DNA from: an uncultured bacterium
Lineage (GTDB): Bacteria; Actinomycetota; Coriobacteriia; Coriobacteriales; Eggerthellaceae
Assembly (NCBI GenBank): GCA_905214325.1
Contig: CAJMLT010000001.1
Location: 62,001 to 126,000 of the forward strand
Length of the DNA stretch: 64,000 bases
Reading direction: 5' to 3'
Shown here one piece after another: positions 7,160-15,774 of this stretch. Position numbers and translations under genes: made by a program. The notes beneath the pieces are model-generated. The model ran no database searches and was not told the DNA's origin. It was given only the letters and a program-made list of their open reading frames with translations. The stretch's first letter is position 1. Every line of letters begins with the position of its first letter.

Positions 7160-9130
7160 ATGAACCGTTTTCCGCTGTATGTTCCAGCTCTTCTCCTCCG
7201 TTTTCTCGTTGTCGTTTCGGTGGCTATTTCGGTTGCGATATTCTCAGGGGGAACCGTACCGGTGAAGGCGCACGCCGCCACCGCGTCCTCGTTTCTCACC
7301 GGCAGCGTGGTGGAGAGCAATTCGTTTTTGGTGCAGGCGTACGGCCGGTCCGGAGGCTACAGCCAGGATCTGGCCGATGCAGCCGAGCGTCTTTGCCCGT
7401 GTACGTATGATCTGAATGCGGAAGGCGTGCAGATCGCCCGCGCTGCGGGGTTGGCAAACCTGCTGAGCGCCGTAAAGCGCAACCCCGAACTCACCGATGA
7501 TTTGTGCGCACGCTTCAACGAGCTCAACGGTGCACCGTCGATCGACCCGTCGTCCGATGTGCAAGCGGCGACGTTGGAAGCGTTTGCAGGTCACCTCGCG
7601 ACTCTTCTGAACCCGGGTGATGCCACCTCCGACGCGCTGCGTCGCGCTATCGCGATAGCCGCTGTTCCCGTGACCGATTTCCGATGCGATGAGGTTCAGG
7701 TTGCCCGTGCGAAATTGCTTCCGGAATTGTTCGAACTCGTCGTCTCCGACCCCGATACCGCCGATGATGCCATCGCGCGTTTCAACGCGCTGTTCGGTGA
7801 GCCGCAATCCGCTCCGAGTGATTCCGCTCAAGCCGAGTCCGCTTGCAGCTATGGGGCCATTGCCGCATGTGCCGCCGTTAATGGGCGCGACGTCGATTAC
7901 GTGCGTGACTTCCTGCTACGTACGGCACCTCCGGTTCAAGACTGGTCCGTCGATGCAGCGCAAGCCGGTCGCGCCTGTGGGTTGGGTGGGTTTTTCACAG
8001 GACTGAGTGGTGCCGATACGACGACGATCGAAACCGCCGCCGATCTTTTCGAGCATCTTGTGGGTATTCCCGTCGACAACCCTACTACCGACGTGCAGGC
8101 AGCGGCTGCCGAAGGGGCGCAGGGATATCTCCACGCTTTCGTACGGGTGGGAGATCGTGTAGCTCTCGGTTCTGCGTGGGAGCGGTTGAGTCCTGAGATT
8201 TCGGACACGTCGATCGAGGGAGTGCAGATAGCGCGGGCGCAGGCGCTTGCAGCCTATTACGAAGGTGTTGTCCGTCAACCCGATTTGGAATCGGATTTGA
8301 AAGCGGCCTTCATCGGTTTATACGGAGTGAAATCCTCCTCACCGAGCGTGTCCGTTCAGATAGCCGCTGCCGATAGTTACTATACCTATTTTATTTCCAT
8401 GGCCCGCCAGCCCGAAATATCCGATCGACTCACCGCTGCGGTAAGGGAGCTTTCCCCTGCGGTGACCGATAAGGATGACTACATCGTTCAGATGCATCTC
8501 GCCTATGCCGCACGTGGAGTCATCGAGGCTTCCATTCGTCAGCCGGAGCTTTCAGACGATTTCAAACGGAGAGCACAGGATATAGGATTGCTCCCCTTCG
8601 ACAATATCGATGATATCGGGATGCAGATTGGTCGCGCGCGGGCGTTGGGAGTGTTGTATGAGAGCATGACCCGCTTACCGGAAGCGTCGACGCAATCGAT
8701 CGACTTGTTCGTGCAGGTGTATGGTGAGGTTCCGACTTTCCCGGTGACCTTCGATGCCCGCAACGGAGCCGCACCCACCACGGTTGAGGTGAAGTTGAAC
8801 GGTGTCGTTTCCGCACCACAGGCTCCCGTTCGCGAGGGCTATGTCTTTTCGGGGTGGATGCTGGATGGTCAGGCCTATGATTTCTCGGAGCTGGTATATC
8901 GGGACATGGTTCTCAGCGCGGACTGGGTGGCGGATGAATCGGTTGCTTCCGATGCCGGTGGCGGATCGATGGATGCCGATAACGTAGGTGGGTATCCGGC
9001 TGCGGGGTCGCTTGCGGCTACCGGGGATAGGGGTGCGCTTGTGTTGGGGATGCTTGGTTGCGCGGTGATGCTCTCCGGAATCTCGGTCATCGCGCTTCGC
9101 TTCGGCGCGCCGTCACGAAAAGAGAGCTGA
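7160..9130 (+). CDS. Large secreted repeat protein with LAxTG sortase anchor
   Basis: A 656-residue surface protein. The signal peptide covers about 1-40 and ends near AHAATA. About ten to eleven helical repeats of about 43 residues fill 48-525, each starting near a VQ-A-A core. An InlB B-repeat/Flg_new module (about 528-590: VTFDARNGAAP...GYVFSGWMLDGQAYDF) follows. The protein ends in a sorting signal with LAATGD (about 618), a hydrophobic helix and the tail RFGAPSRKES. LAxTG is the motif class used by class E sortases of actinobacteria; no sortase gene is in this window. The ATG at 7160 directly precedes the signal peptide. It may be an adhesin or scaffold; its ligand is unknown. Confidence 0.82.
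   Translation: MNRFPLYVPALLLRFLVVVSVAISVAIFSGGTVPVKAHAATASSFLTGSVVESNSFLVQAYGRSGGYSQDLADAAERLCPCTYDLNAEGVQIARAAGLANLLSAVKRNPELTDDLCARFNELNGAPSIDPSSDVQAATLEAFAGHLATLLNPGDATSDALRRAIAIAAVPVTDFRCDEVQVARAKLLPELFELVVSDPDTADDAIARFNALFGEPQSAPSDSAQAESACSYGAIAACAAVNGRDVDYVRDFLLRTAPPVQDWSVDAAQAGRACGLGGFFTGLSGADTTTIETAADLFEHLVGIPVDNPTTDVQAAAAEGAQGYLHAFVRVGDRVALGSAWERLSPEISDTSIEGVQIARAQALAAYYEGVVRQPDLESDLKAAFIGLYGVKSSSPSVSVQIAAADSYYTYFISMARQPEISDRLTAAVRELSPAVTDKDDYIVQMHLAYAARGVIEASIRQPELSDDFKRRAQDIGLLPFDNIDDIGMQIGRARALGVLYESMTRLPEASTQSIDLFVQVYGEVPTFPVTFDARNGAAPTTVEVKLNGVVSAPQAPVREGYVFSGWMLDGQAYDFSELVYRDMVLSADWVADESVASDAGGGSMDADNVGGYPAAGSLAATGDRGALVLGMLGCAVMLSGISVIALRFGAPSRKES
7307..8737 (+). repeat. Alternating about 43-residue protein repeats
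   Basis: Within the surface protein, units begin with a VQIARA-like core (EGVQIARA, DEVQVARA, DIGMQIGRA or DVQAATLE, DVQAAAAE, SVQIAAAD). They alternate between ends of the form FN-L-G-P--PS and ends of the form L-P-VTD. The period is about 43 residues per unit, or about 86 for a pair. The units are divergent at DNA level, so this is an old repeat array rather than a recent expansion. Confidence 0.75.
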
Positions 9131-9314
9131 TTTCGAAAAGAGTGTCTCCTGCCGGGGTATCTATCCTCTTTTAGCCACGATATTCGACGGAGATATGGGA
9201 TACGATTGACTATGCGTGCGACAGTTCGTCGCTTACGCCGTAGGCGAATGTGGTCGATCGTCGTGATGGGTCGCATCCGTGTGCGATGCGGCCGATAGGA
9301 GGGGGGAGGGTGAT

Positions 9315-10760
9315 ATGGCGCAGACGGATGAGGCGGAGCTTCATGCTCGCATCCGACGCTTCGAATCGTTCGATCGTAATCGCTTGAATGCTTCCTACCA
9401 CGGTGTTGCGGCGCGGCTCGATCGTTTGCCGGCGGGCAGATGGCATCGCAAGATCATGTGGCTTTTCGGCGCGGCGGTGTTCTGCGACTGTTTGGATATG
9501 TATGTCGGTGGTGGCATTCTGGCCCAACTTTTCTCGAGTGGCTGGTCGACGGTGGACCAGAACGCATTGTTCTCATCCATCACCATGATCGGTTACCTCA
9601 TCGGGGCTCTGCTGGCGGGATATCTGGCGGATCGATTCGGTCGTCGTAAGGGGCTTCTGGTCAACATCATGATCTTCGCCGTGGCGACCCTCGCCGCTGC
9701 CTTTTCTCCCAGCATGGAGGCACTGATCGCCATGAGGGGATTCATGGGCATCGGGTTGGGCGCGGCTCTCCCCAACGCCTATGCGGCATTGAGCGAATAT
9801 ACACCACCCTCATCGCGTGGACGGTATGCCGGATGGATAGGGTTGATAGGTAATTTTTCTCCACCGCTGGGTGCTCTGCTGACGTTGATCTGTGTCCCCG
9901 TATTCGGGTGGCGTCCCATTTTCATCGGAATCGGGCTCTTGAGTATCGCCGTGTGGGTATGGTTGCTGTGCCGTCTGCCGGAATCTCCCCGCTGGTTGGC
10001 TTCGCAGGGTCGGGGTGAAGAGGCGGATCGTATCGTTTCCGAAGCCGAGAAGAGCTTCGCCGAACAGGGGATCGATCTTCCCGCATTGGATATGGATGTC
10101 ATCGCCCAAGCGGTCAACGCCGAAGACATGCAACGGGCGAGCTGGCGTTCCCTTTTCGGGCGTCACATGATAAAGCGCACGGTTGCCGCATCCGCTGCTC
10201 TGTTCGCCATGAATCTGATGGTCTACACCATAACCAATTGGACGCCGACCATCTTCGTCTTGCGTGGATTGGATGCGTCGTTGTCCATCGGCATCACGGT
10301 CGTCATGCTTATAGGGGCGCCGTTCGGTATTTTCTTCCTCGGCGTTTTCGCGGATAAGCACGATCGTAAGAAGGGGCTGGTTGTCTGCTTGCTTCTGTTG
10401 GCTTTCTGCGCTTATGTCTGGTCGCTCATTCCCGCCGATGCCATCATCGCCATCATGGCGGTGGGGTTTGTTTTGTGCGCCGTTTTGTATTACTACTCGC
10501 TTCTGGCCTGTTCGGTGTATCTGGGAGAGATATTTCCCACTCGGGTGCGCATACGTGGTGCCGGGTTCGCCAATGCCGTCGGTCGAGTTGCGGGTATCCT
10601 GAGCCCGTATTACGTAGCGTTTCTCCTGCAGTCCTCCGGCGCCTCCACGGTCTTTTTCGTCAACGGGATAATTCTGGTGGTATTGGCATTGATCATCGCT
10701 TTCTGCGGCGTTGAGACGCGGCAGCGCTCCTTGGAAGATATCAACGATTCGGTACTCTGA
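9315..10760 (+). CDS. MFS transporter, sugar/aromatic-acid:H+ symporter type
   Basis: A 481-residue 12-helix permease. The loop 2-3 motif GYLADRFGRRKG and the second-half copy GVFADKHDRKKG are canonical for the major facilitator superfamily. RGFMGIGLGAALPNAYAALSEYTP and LCRLPESPRWLASQGR place it with the metabolite:H+ symporters (AAHS/sugar-porter-like). The ATG at 9315 follows GGGAGGG closely; an upstream in-frame ATG at 9279 has no such site. A soluble N-terminus of about 45 residues precedes helix 1. Its 3' end overlaps the convergent LysR gene by 20 bases. The substrate is unknown. Confidence 0.88.
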   Translation: MAQTDEAELHARIRRFESFDRNRLNASYHGVAARLDRLPAGRWHRKIMWLFGAAVFCDCLDMYVGGGILAQLFSSGWSTVDQNALFSSITMIGYLIGALLAGYLADRFGRRKGLLVNIMIFAVATLAAAFSPSMEALIAMRGFMGIGLGAALPNAYAALSEYTPPSSRGRYAGWIGLIGNFSPPLGALLTLICVPVFGWRPIFIGIGLLSIAVWVWLLCRLPESPRWLASQGRGEEADRIVSEAEKSFAEQGIDLPALDMDVIAQAVNAEDMQRASWRSLFGRHMIKRTVAASAALFAMNLMVYTITNWTPTIFVLRGLDASLSIGITVVMLIGAPFGIFFLGVFADKHDRKKGLVVCLLLLAFCAYVWSLIPADAIIAIMAVGFVLCAVLYYYSLLACSVYLGEIFPTRVRIRGAGFANAVGRVAGILSPYYVAFLLQSSGASTVFFVNGIILVVLALIIAFCGVETRQRSLEDINDSVL

Positions 10761-11679
10761 TTTCCCGTGAACCCTCGGGGGTTTTGCCGCGTTGTGGGGC
10801 GATATCCTGCTGCTGCAGGTGGGAGATGAACGCGCGTATCTCGGAGGCGAAAAGCGATCCCTTAAGCCATACGAACGTGATGTCGTGGGTAATGGGTGAC
10901 TCCTCCAGATCTATGGATGCAAGGCGCCCGCATGCCAGGTCTTCGGCTACTGCCGCCCGGTAGAGAAATGCTATTCCGTAGGCATGGTAGACCATGCGCT
11001 TGATAACATTGATGCTCGTGATCTCGCTGGTACGCCGGAAGGATGCCGTTGAAAGGTTGTGCGAAGCCAACCGATGTTCGAGGACGGCGCGTGTGCCCGA
11101 TCCCTTTTCGCGGATGAGCAGGTGTTCGTCGAGGAGGCCATCCAACGTCGAGGCGGCGATACTCGTTTCGGGAGATCGAATACCTACCAATTCCTCGGTT
11201 TTGAAAACCTGCCAGTCGAAAGCGCTTTTGTCGAAGAACCCCTCCACCAAGGCAAAATCGATGGAGCCTTCTCCCACCATGTCCAACAGCTCCGCGGTGT
11301 CGGCCGATATGAAGTGCATTTGCGTATCATGGTCGTTTGCGAGGTGGCATGCCAGAGGCTCGGCGATCATGTATTCGCCGGCGGTCAAAGTGGCTCCCAT
11401 GGTGATGGTGCGCCGAGCGCCTGCGCTTTCAGCCAGACGAGCTTCGAGAAGTTCGCTGTCGTGGGCGATTTGGCGGGCGGTGTCGCGTAGGAGAGCTCCC
11501 TCGTCGGTGAGGACGAGCTGTTTGTTGCGATAGAGGAAGAGCTTGGTAGCGTAGAGCTTTTCCAGATAAGCGATATGCTGTGATACGGCGGGTTGGGTTA
11601 TGTTGAGTTCACGCGCCGAGTGCGTGTAGTTGTGGGTACGGCAGACGCTGAGGAAGGTTCTGATGCGGAAGTCCAGCAT
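10741..11679 (-). CDS. LysR-family transcriptional regulator
   Basis: A 312-residue LTTR. The N-terminal HTH reads FLSVCRTHNYTHSARELNITQPAVSQHIAYLEK, and a type-2 periplasmic-binding-fold effector domain follows. The ATG at 11679 has CAGGAG 5-10 bases upstream; the longer in-frame start at 11703 does not. It is divergent from the TDT transporter at 11867, with AT-rich TTCAA/TTGAA elements between, so it probably controls that gene and itself. Its end overlaps the MFS gene by 20 bases. Confidence 0.92.
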   Translation of the reverse strand: MLDFRIRTFLSVCRTHNYTHSARELNITQPAVSQHIAYLEKLYATKLFLYRNKQLVLTDEGALLRDTARQIAHDSELLEARLAESAGARRTITMGATLTAGEYMIAEPLACHLANDHDTQMHFISADTAELLDMVGEGSIDFALVEGFFDKSAFDWQVFKTEELVGIRSPETSIAASTLDGLLDEHLLIREKGSGTRAVLEHRLASHNLSTASFRRTSEITSINVIKRMVYHAYGIAFLYRAAVAEDLACGRLASIDLEESPITHDITFVWLKGSLFASEIRAFISHLQQQDIAPQRGKTPEGSREIRVPNR

Positions 11680-11693
11680 GACGACTCCTGACA

Positions 11694-11750
11694 ATAAGTT
11701 CAATTTATGACTACATAATAACTAATTAGTTCAAATTTTAGTTGAATAAG
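11694..11750. promoter_or_regulatory. Probable LysR binding region
   Basis: An AT-rich stretch in otherwise GC-rich DNA between the divergent genes. It contains the perfect palindrome AACTAATTAGTT (11720-11731), repeated AGTTCAA-TTT (near 11697 and 11728) and AGTTGAA (near 11740). Such clustered half-sites are typical of LTTR recognition and activation boxes. Confidence 0.6.
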
Positions 11751-11763
11751 AGGAGAATGACAT

Positions 11764-11787
11764 ATGGATCGCGGATGATTGCGATCC
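11764..11787 (+). promoter_or_regulatory. Four-codon leader frame overlapping a hairpin
   Basis: AGGAG at 11751 is followed by ATG GAT CGC GGA TGA (11764-11778). The same bases form a 7-bp hairpin (GGATCGC 11766-11772 / GCGATCC 11781-11787). It sits about 80 bases before the TDT transporter gene. It may be a leader peptide or a relic start; function is speculative. Confidence 0.35.
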
Positions 11788-11866
11788 GTGTTGAAAGGGT
11801 GGCATGGTCGCCCGATGTCGTTTCATCGCGGCGCAAGGGGTGCCGTAGGTGATAGAAAGGTCGTCT

Positions 11867-12829
11867 GTGAAAGATCTACTCAAAAAGGTTCCCATTCCCA
11901 CGGCGGGAGTCGCTCTCGGTTTGGCGGCTTTGGGCAATCTGCTTCAGGAATATTCGGAGATGGCACATATCATCTGTGGCGTGTGCGCCTTCGTCATGGT
12001 GGCCCTGTTATTGGGGAAGGTGGTCACCTTTCCCCGGATGATCAGAAACGATTTCGAGGATTCCATTCTGGCAAGTGTGAGCGCGACGTGCTTCATGACC
12101 CTTATGCAGTTGGCTTTATACGTGGAGCCTTTCGCCCATGAATTCGCTTTCGCGTTGTGGTGTGTGGCCATCGCCGCTCATTTTGCCTTGATGCTCTGGT
12201 TCACGAAGAAGTTCATCTTGCATTTTCGGCTCGTTCATGTGTTTCCCACCTATTTCATCGCCTATGTGGGAATCATCGTTGCTTCATTGACATCGCCGGC
12301 TTTCGGCGCGCAGACGTTCGGTATGGTGGTTTTCTGGTTCGGGTTCGCCTGTTATGCGGTGCTGCTCGTCGTGGTCACCCTGCGCTACGTCAAACATGAA
12401 GTACCCGAAGCCGCCCGCCCGCTCATCTGCATATATGCCGCTCCCATGAGTCTTTCGTTGGCGGGTTATCTTGCCGTCAGCCCTCAACCCAACGAAGTAT
12501 TCGTTCTCGTCTTGGCCGTTTTGGCGCAGGTTCTGTTCGCTTTAGTGGCTTTCGTGCTACCCCGTATTCTGCGCTTGAACTTCTATCCCAGCTATGCGGC
12601 TATGACGTTTCCCTTCGTCATCACGGCTATAGGGCTGAAGAATACCATGGTGTTCTTCAGCGGTTTGGGAACACAGATTCCCTGGTGGATTCAGGGTCTC
12701 GAGGCGGTGGAGGCCGTGTTTGCGGCCTGCATGGTCATCTATGTGTTTGCCCATTACCTGCACTATTTCTTCAAGAAGGTGGAAGAGCCCGTTCCGGTTC
12801 CCGCAGTGGAAAACCAGCGTATCTGGTGA
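11867..12829 (+). CDS. TDT-family (TehA/SLAC1-like) transporter
   Basis: About 320 residues with ten predicted helices that fill the protein. The opening KVPIPTAGVALGLAALGNLL is the hallmark first helix of the tellurite-resistance/dicarboxylate transporter family (P-PTAG--LGL). The family moves anions such as C4-dicarboxylates or sulfite. The GTG at 11867 has AAAGG 7 bases upstream; an upstream GTG at 11849 gives six more residues. The divergent LysR gene probably regulates it. The substrate cannot be read from sequence. Confidence 0.85.
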   Translation: MKDLLKKVPIPTAGVALGLAALGNLLQEYSEMAHIICGVCAFVMVALLLGKVVTFPRMIRNDFEDSILASVSATCFMTLMQLALYVEPFAHEFAFALWCVAIAAHFALMLWFTKKFILHFRLVHVFPTYFIAYVGIIVASLTSPAFGAQTFGMVVFWFGFACYAVLLVVVTLRYVKHEVPEAARPLICIYAAPMSLSLAGYLAVSPQPNEVFVLVLAVLAQVLFALVAFVLPRILRLNFYPSYAAMTFPFVITAIGLKNTMVFFSGLGTQIPWWIQGLEAVEAVFAACMVIYVFAHYLHYFFKKVEEPVPVPAVENQRIW

Positions 12830-12901
12830 TTTTCGGGGCGTGTTGGCTTTGTGTGCTCGACGCCGTGCGGCCGTCGATATCGGTTGTGCGGTGTGGCGGG
12901 G

Positions 12902-13483
12902 TCATCCGTTGTCGTGCTCGAATAGTTTTTCGTGCAGGACGACGCTTTCCGCCACCTGCTTCAAGGGTGTGCGGGTATCCATGGATGTTGTGCGGAGGCG
13001 GGAAAACGCCTCATCTTCGCTGATGCCCTGCGTCATCAGGATGCCCTTCGCTTTTTCGATCACCGTGCGGGTTTCGAGGCGCTGTTCCAGATTCTCCACT
13101 TCCCGAAAGAGAATGCGCGATTGTTCGAAGCGGGAAACGGCTACCTGCAATGCGGGGATGAGATTCCGTTCGGAAAACGGTTTTCCGATATAGGCCATAA
13201 CCCCGGCATCGATGGCTTTTTCAACCATGGCGGATTGGGAAAACGCCGTCACCATGACTACCGCGCAGAGACCTTCTTCACAGATCACCTTCGCGGCTTC
13301 CAGTCCATCGAGTTCGGGCATTTGAATGTCCATGACCACGCAATCGGGCTTGAGTTCACGGGTGAGATTCAGCGCTTGGCATCCATCGCGCGCTTCTCCT
13401 ATGACCCGATGCCCATGGGTCTGCAGCATTTCCCGCATGTCCATGCGGATGATGGTTTCGTCTTCGGCGATGATGATATTCAT
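12902..13483 (-). CDS. ANTAR-domain response regulator (EutV/AmiR/NasT-like)
   Basis: A 193-residue RNA-binding regulator. The receiver (1-118) has AEDE, the acceptor Asp in CVVMDIQMPELDG, Thr in MVTAFS and IGKPF. A coiled linker (SRFEQSRILFREVENLEQRLETR) leads to the ANTAR domain with IEKAKGILMTQGISEDEAFSRLRTTSMD, which contains the conserved Ala and aromatic/Leu pattern. ANTAR proteins dimerise on phosphorylation and bind paired RNA hairpins to prevent termination or alter translation. It is the last gene of the aminotransferase-kinase-regulator operon, 6 bases after the kinase gene. It resembles EutV by context. Confidence 0.92.
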   Translation of the reverse strand: MNIIIAEDETIIRMDMREMLQTHGHRVIGEARDGCQALNLTRELKPDCVVMDIQMPELDGLEAAKVICEEGLCAVVMVTAFSQSAMVEKAIDAGVMAYIGKPFSERNLIPALQVAVSRFEQSRILFREVENLEQRLETRTVIEKAKGILMTQGISEDEAFSRLRTTSMDTRTPLKQVAESVVLHEKLFEHDNG

Positions 13484-13489
13484 GCGGAG

Positions 13490-14176
13490 TCATCCTTCTT
13501 CGGTCGCGGCGGATGGGGGCGGTGGCAGTGGTACGTCGAATTCGAAGCGAGCTCCGCTGTGGCTCTTTGCGGAAGTGGCGCAGATGGATCCTTCGAGATC
13601 ATCTTCGACGAGGGTCCGTATGAGAGTGAGTCCCATATTGGGGGTATTTTCAAGGGAGAAGGATTCGTCCAGTCCGCAGCCGTCGTCCTCGATGGATACG
13701 CGGAGTCGATCGTCTATGACGCCGAGCTCTATGACGATGGTGCCCGTCTGTCGATCGGCGAATCCGTGTTCGAAGGCGTTGTGCACCGTTTCGGCGATGA
13801 TGAGCGCCATGCTGGTGGCGGCTTCGGCTTCCAGATATCCTGCTTCACCGATGACGTGGATGGCGATACCGGATTCACCTCCCATGAATCCGGCTTTTAT
13901 CTGCTCACTCACCGCTCTGGCGAGCGAGGTGAGCTCGAGTTGTTCGTGGTCGGAAAAGGAGAGCTTTTCGTGCACCACCGCCATGGCGCCGATGCGGGTT
14001 ATCGCTTCGAGGAGGGCAGAACGAACCTCGTCATCACTGCTGCGACGCACCTGCATGCGCAGCAGTGATTCGATGGTCTGTAGGTTGTTTTTGACGCGAT
14101 GGTGTACTTCCCGTATCAGCGTTTCCTTGATGCGTAGTTCGCGTTCGTATTCTCTGTCGGTTTCGGGGGCTCCCAT
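13490..14176 (-). CDS. HisKA_2 histidine kinase (EutW/PdtaS-like), no sensor domain
   Basis: About 228 residues. After only about 20 residues it enters the HisKA_2 box IREVHHRVKNNLQTIESLLRMQ, with the acceptor His in EVHHRVKNN. HATPase_c follows with AETVHNAFEHGF, IEDDGCGLDE and MGLTLIRTLVEDDL. This is the kinase class that partners ANTAR regulators (EutW, PdtaS). No PAS, GAF or membrane sensor region is present, unlike most relatives. The ATG at 14176 overlaps the stop of the aminotransferase gene (TGATG). The C-terminus is Pro-rich. Confidence 0.9.
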   Translation of the reverse strand: MGAPETDREYERELRIKETLIREVHHRVKNNLQTIESLLRMQVRRSSDDEVRSALLEAITRIGAMAVVHEKLSFSDHEQLELTSLARAVSEQIKAGFMGGESGIAIHVIGEAGYLEAEAATSMALIIAETVHNAFEHGFADRQTGTIVIELGVIDDRLRVSIEDDGCGLDESFSLENTPNMGLTLIRTLVEDDLEGSICATSAKSHSGARFEFDVPLPPPPSAATEEG

Positions 14177-15540
14177 CACAGACCCTGCTCGTCGAGGGTG
14201 GTGGCGAATCCATCCATGAAGCGATCGAGGTCGTTCATGTCAAAGACCAGCGGCGGACGCAGTTTGAGCACGTTACCGCTGAATCCGCAGACCGAGGTGA
14301 GTATGGCATGTTCGCGCAGTCCTTCGATGATGTCGAGCGCGGCATGGGCATCGGGGTTCGTTGTACCGGGCTCTACTATTTCGCATCCTATATAGAGGCC
14401 CGTTCCCCGTACGTCACCTATGCAGGGGTGCGTCCGGGCTATGTCTTCGAGTGCTCCACGGAAAGCGTCTCCCACTTCCTTGGCATGGGCAAGCGTGTTC
14501 TCCTCGCGCATGATGTCGAGAACCGCTTGGGCGGCGGCCATCGATACGGGGTTTCCGCCGAACGTGTTGAAGTAGGGGATCGATGAGGAAAACGGCTCTA
14601 AAACCTCATGGCGTGCGGCCATAGCCGAACAGGGCATACCGTTGGCCATGGGTTTGCCGGTCGTTATCAGATCGGGCACGACGCCATGGCGCGCGAAGCC
14701 CCAGAACGCATTACCGGTACGGGTGAATCCCGGCTGTACCTCATCGGCGATGAAGACGCCCCCGGCTTCATGGACCGCATCGATCAACGGCTTCATCCAG
14801 CCGTCCGTTCCCGGAAATACGCCATCGGAGGAGAAGATGGAGTCGGCGAGAAAGGCTGCGAAGGTGATGCCGTGTCGGTTCATGTCGGCTATCTGTTCGT
14901 GGAGCCTGTCCACCATGAAGCAACCCAGATCGTCGGCCCCTTCCATGCCGAGGCGGTAGGTGTCGGGGGTGGGGATCATGCGCATGTCCCGTGCCAAGGG
15001 TTGTGCGGTTCCCAGCGCGGGGGACACGCGTGAGGTCAGATCGGTGTTGCCGTGGTAGGCTTCCTCCGTCACGATGATCCCTTCGCCGCCGGTATAGGCC
15101 TTCGCCACCCTCAGCGCTAGGTCATTCGCTTCGCTTCCCGTGCATTGGAACATGATGCGATCTACTTCGTCGGGCATGGTGGAGAGCAGATCCTGAGCAT
15201 AATCGAGGATGGTTTCATGGAGATAGCGGGAGTGGGTATTGAGGGTATGTACCTGTTCGCATACGGCTTCGACGACCCGTGGGTGGCAATGCCCGACCGA
15301 CACGACGTTGTTGTAGACATCCAGAAAATCTCTGCCGTCGCCATCCCATACGTGAGCACCGCGTCCTTTGACGATATGGATGGGGTTGCGGTAGAACAGG
15401 CGGTAACTGGGGCCTAGCAGGTTGCGTTTCTCTACCAGGGCGCGGGTGCGTGGGGGGAGGGCATCCATCATTTCGGGGCGGAAGGCGTTGATGTCCATTA
15501 TGGTGGATCGGGTTGCTTCGCTATCGTTTTTCGTTGACAT
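14176..15540 (-). CDS. Class III PLP enzyme, ethanolamine-phosphate phospho-lyase-like
   Basis: A 454-residue fold-type I PLP enzyme. The sequence runs LGPSYRLFYRNPIHIVKG, VGHCHPRVVEAV, LNTHSRYLHETILDYA, SEANDLALRVA, YHGNTDL, PTPDTYR, FIADEVQPGF and TTGKPMANGMP, with the Schiff-base Lys in the last. This pattern follows human ETNPPL (AGXT2L1) closely, which splits phosphoethanolamine into acetaldehyde, ammonia and phosphate instead of transaminating. Neighbours support this: a divergent APH-fold kinase, an ethanolamine permease and EutVW-like regulators. Alternatives are a related amino-alcohol phosphate lyase or an ordinary omega-transaminase. An AAAGGAG site precedes the ATG. Confidence 0.82.
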   Translation of the reverse strand: MSTKNDSEATRSTIMDINAFRPEMMDALPPRTRALVEKRNLLGPSYRLFYRNPIHIVKGRGAHVWDGDGRDFLDVYNNVVSVGHCHPRVVEAVCEQVHTLNTHSRYLHETILDYAQDLLSTMPDEVDRIMFQCTGSEANDLALRVAKAYTGGEGIIVTEEAYHGNTDLTSRVSPALGTAQPLARDMRMIPTPDTYRLGMEGADDLGCFMVDRLHEQIADMNRHGITFAAFLADSIFSSDGVFPGTDGWMKPLIDAVHEAGGVFIADEVQPGFTRTGNAFWGFARHGVVPDLITTGKPMANGMPCSAMAARHEVLEPFSSSIPYFNTFGGNPVSMAAAQAVLDIMREENTLAHAKEVGDAFRGALEDIARTHPCIGDVRGTGLYIGCEIVEPGTTNPDAHAALDIIEGLREHAILTSVCGFSGNVLKLRPPLVFDMNDLDRFMDGFATTLDEQGL

Positions 15541-15731
15541 GGATTCTGCTCCTTTGAGAGTGTTCGCTTCGGTGCGCCGGGGCGCCTGTTCGCATTCACT
15601 ATACGAAGGAGGTGTTTCTTCGATATTTCTGCATCATTACCGCTTGCAGATGGTGGGAATTTCGGAGACAAGCCTGTGAACAGGGTCTATTTCGGGTCAG
15701 TTACAGGTGGGTAAAACGAAATCGAAATCGC

Positions 15732-15760
15732 TGGACGTGGGAGCCCGCACGTTCTAAGAT
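15732..15760 (+). promoter_or_regulatory. Candidate promoter for the kinase-permease unit
   Basis: TGGACG and TAAGAT are separated by 17 bases, with a predicted start near 15767, directly before the structured leader. An interrupted repeat ACGTG...CACGT (15735-15752) lies over the spacer. The match to consensus is moderate and no transcript data support it. Confidence 0.45.
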
Positions 15761-15774
15761 GCTCGACATCAAAC

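Noticed and set aside
15543..15665. ANTAR hairpins in the leader of the aminotransferase operon (minus strand)
   Set aside because: Stems such as TCTGCA/TGCAGA and CGAAG/CTTCG have loops of 9-11 bases, not hexaloops with A1 and G4.
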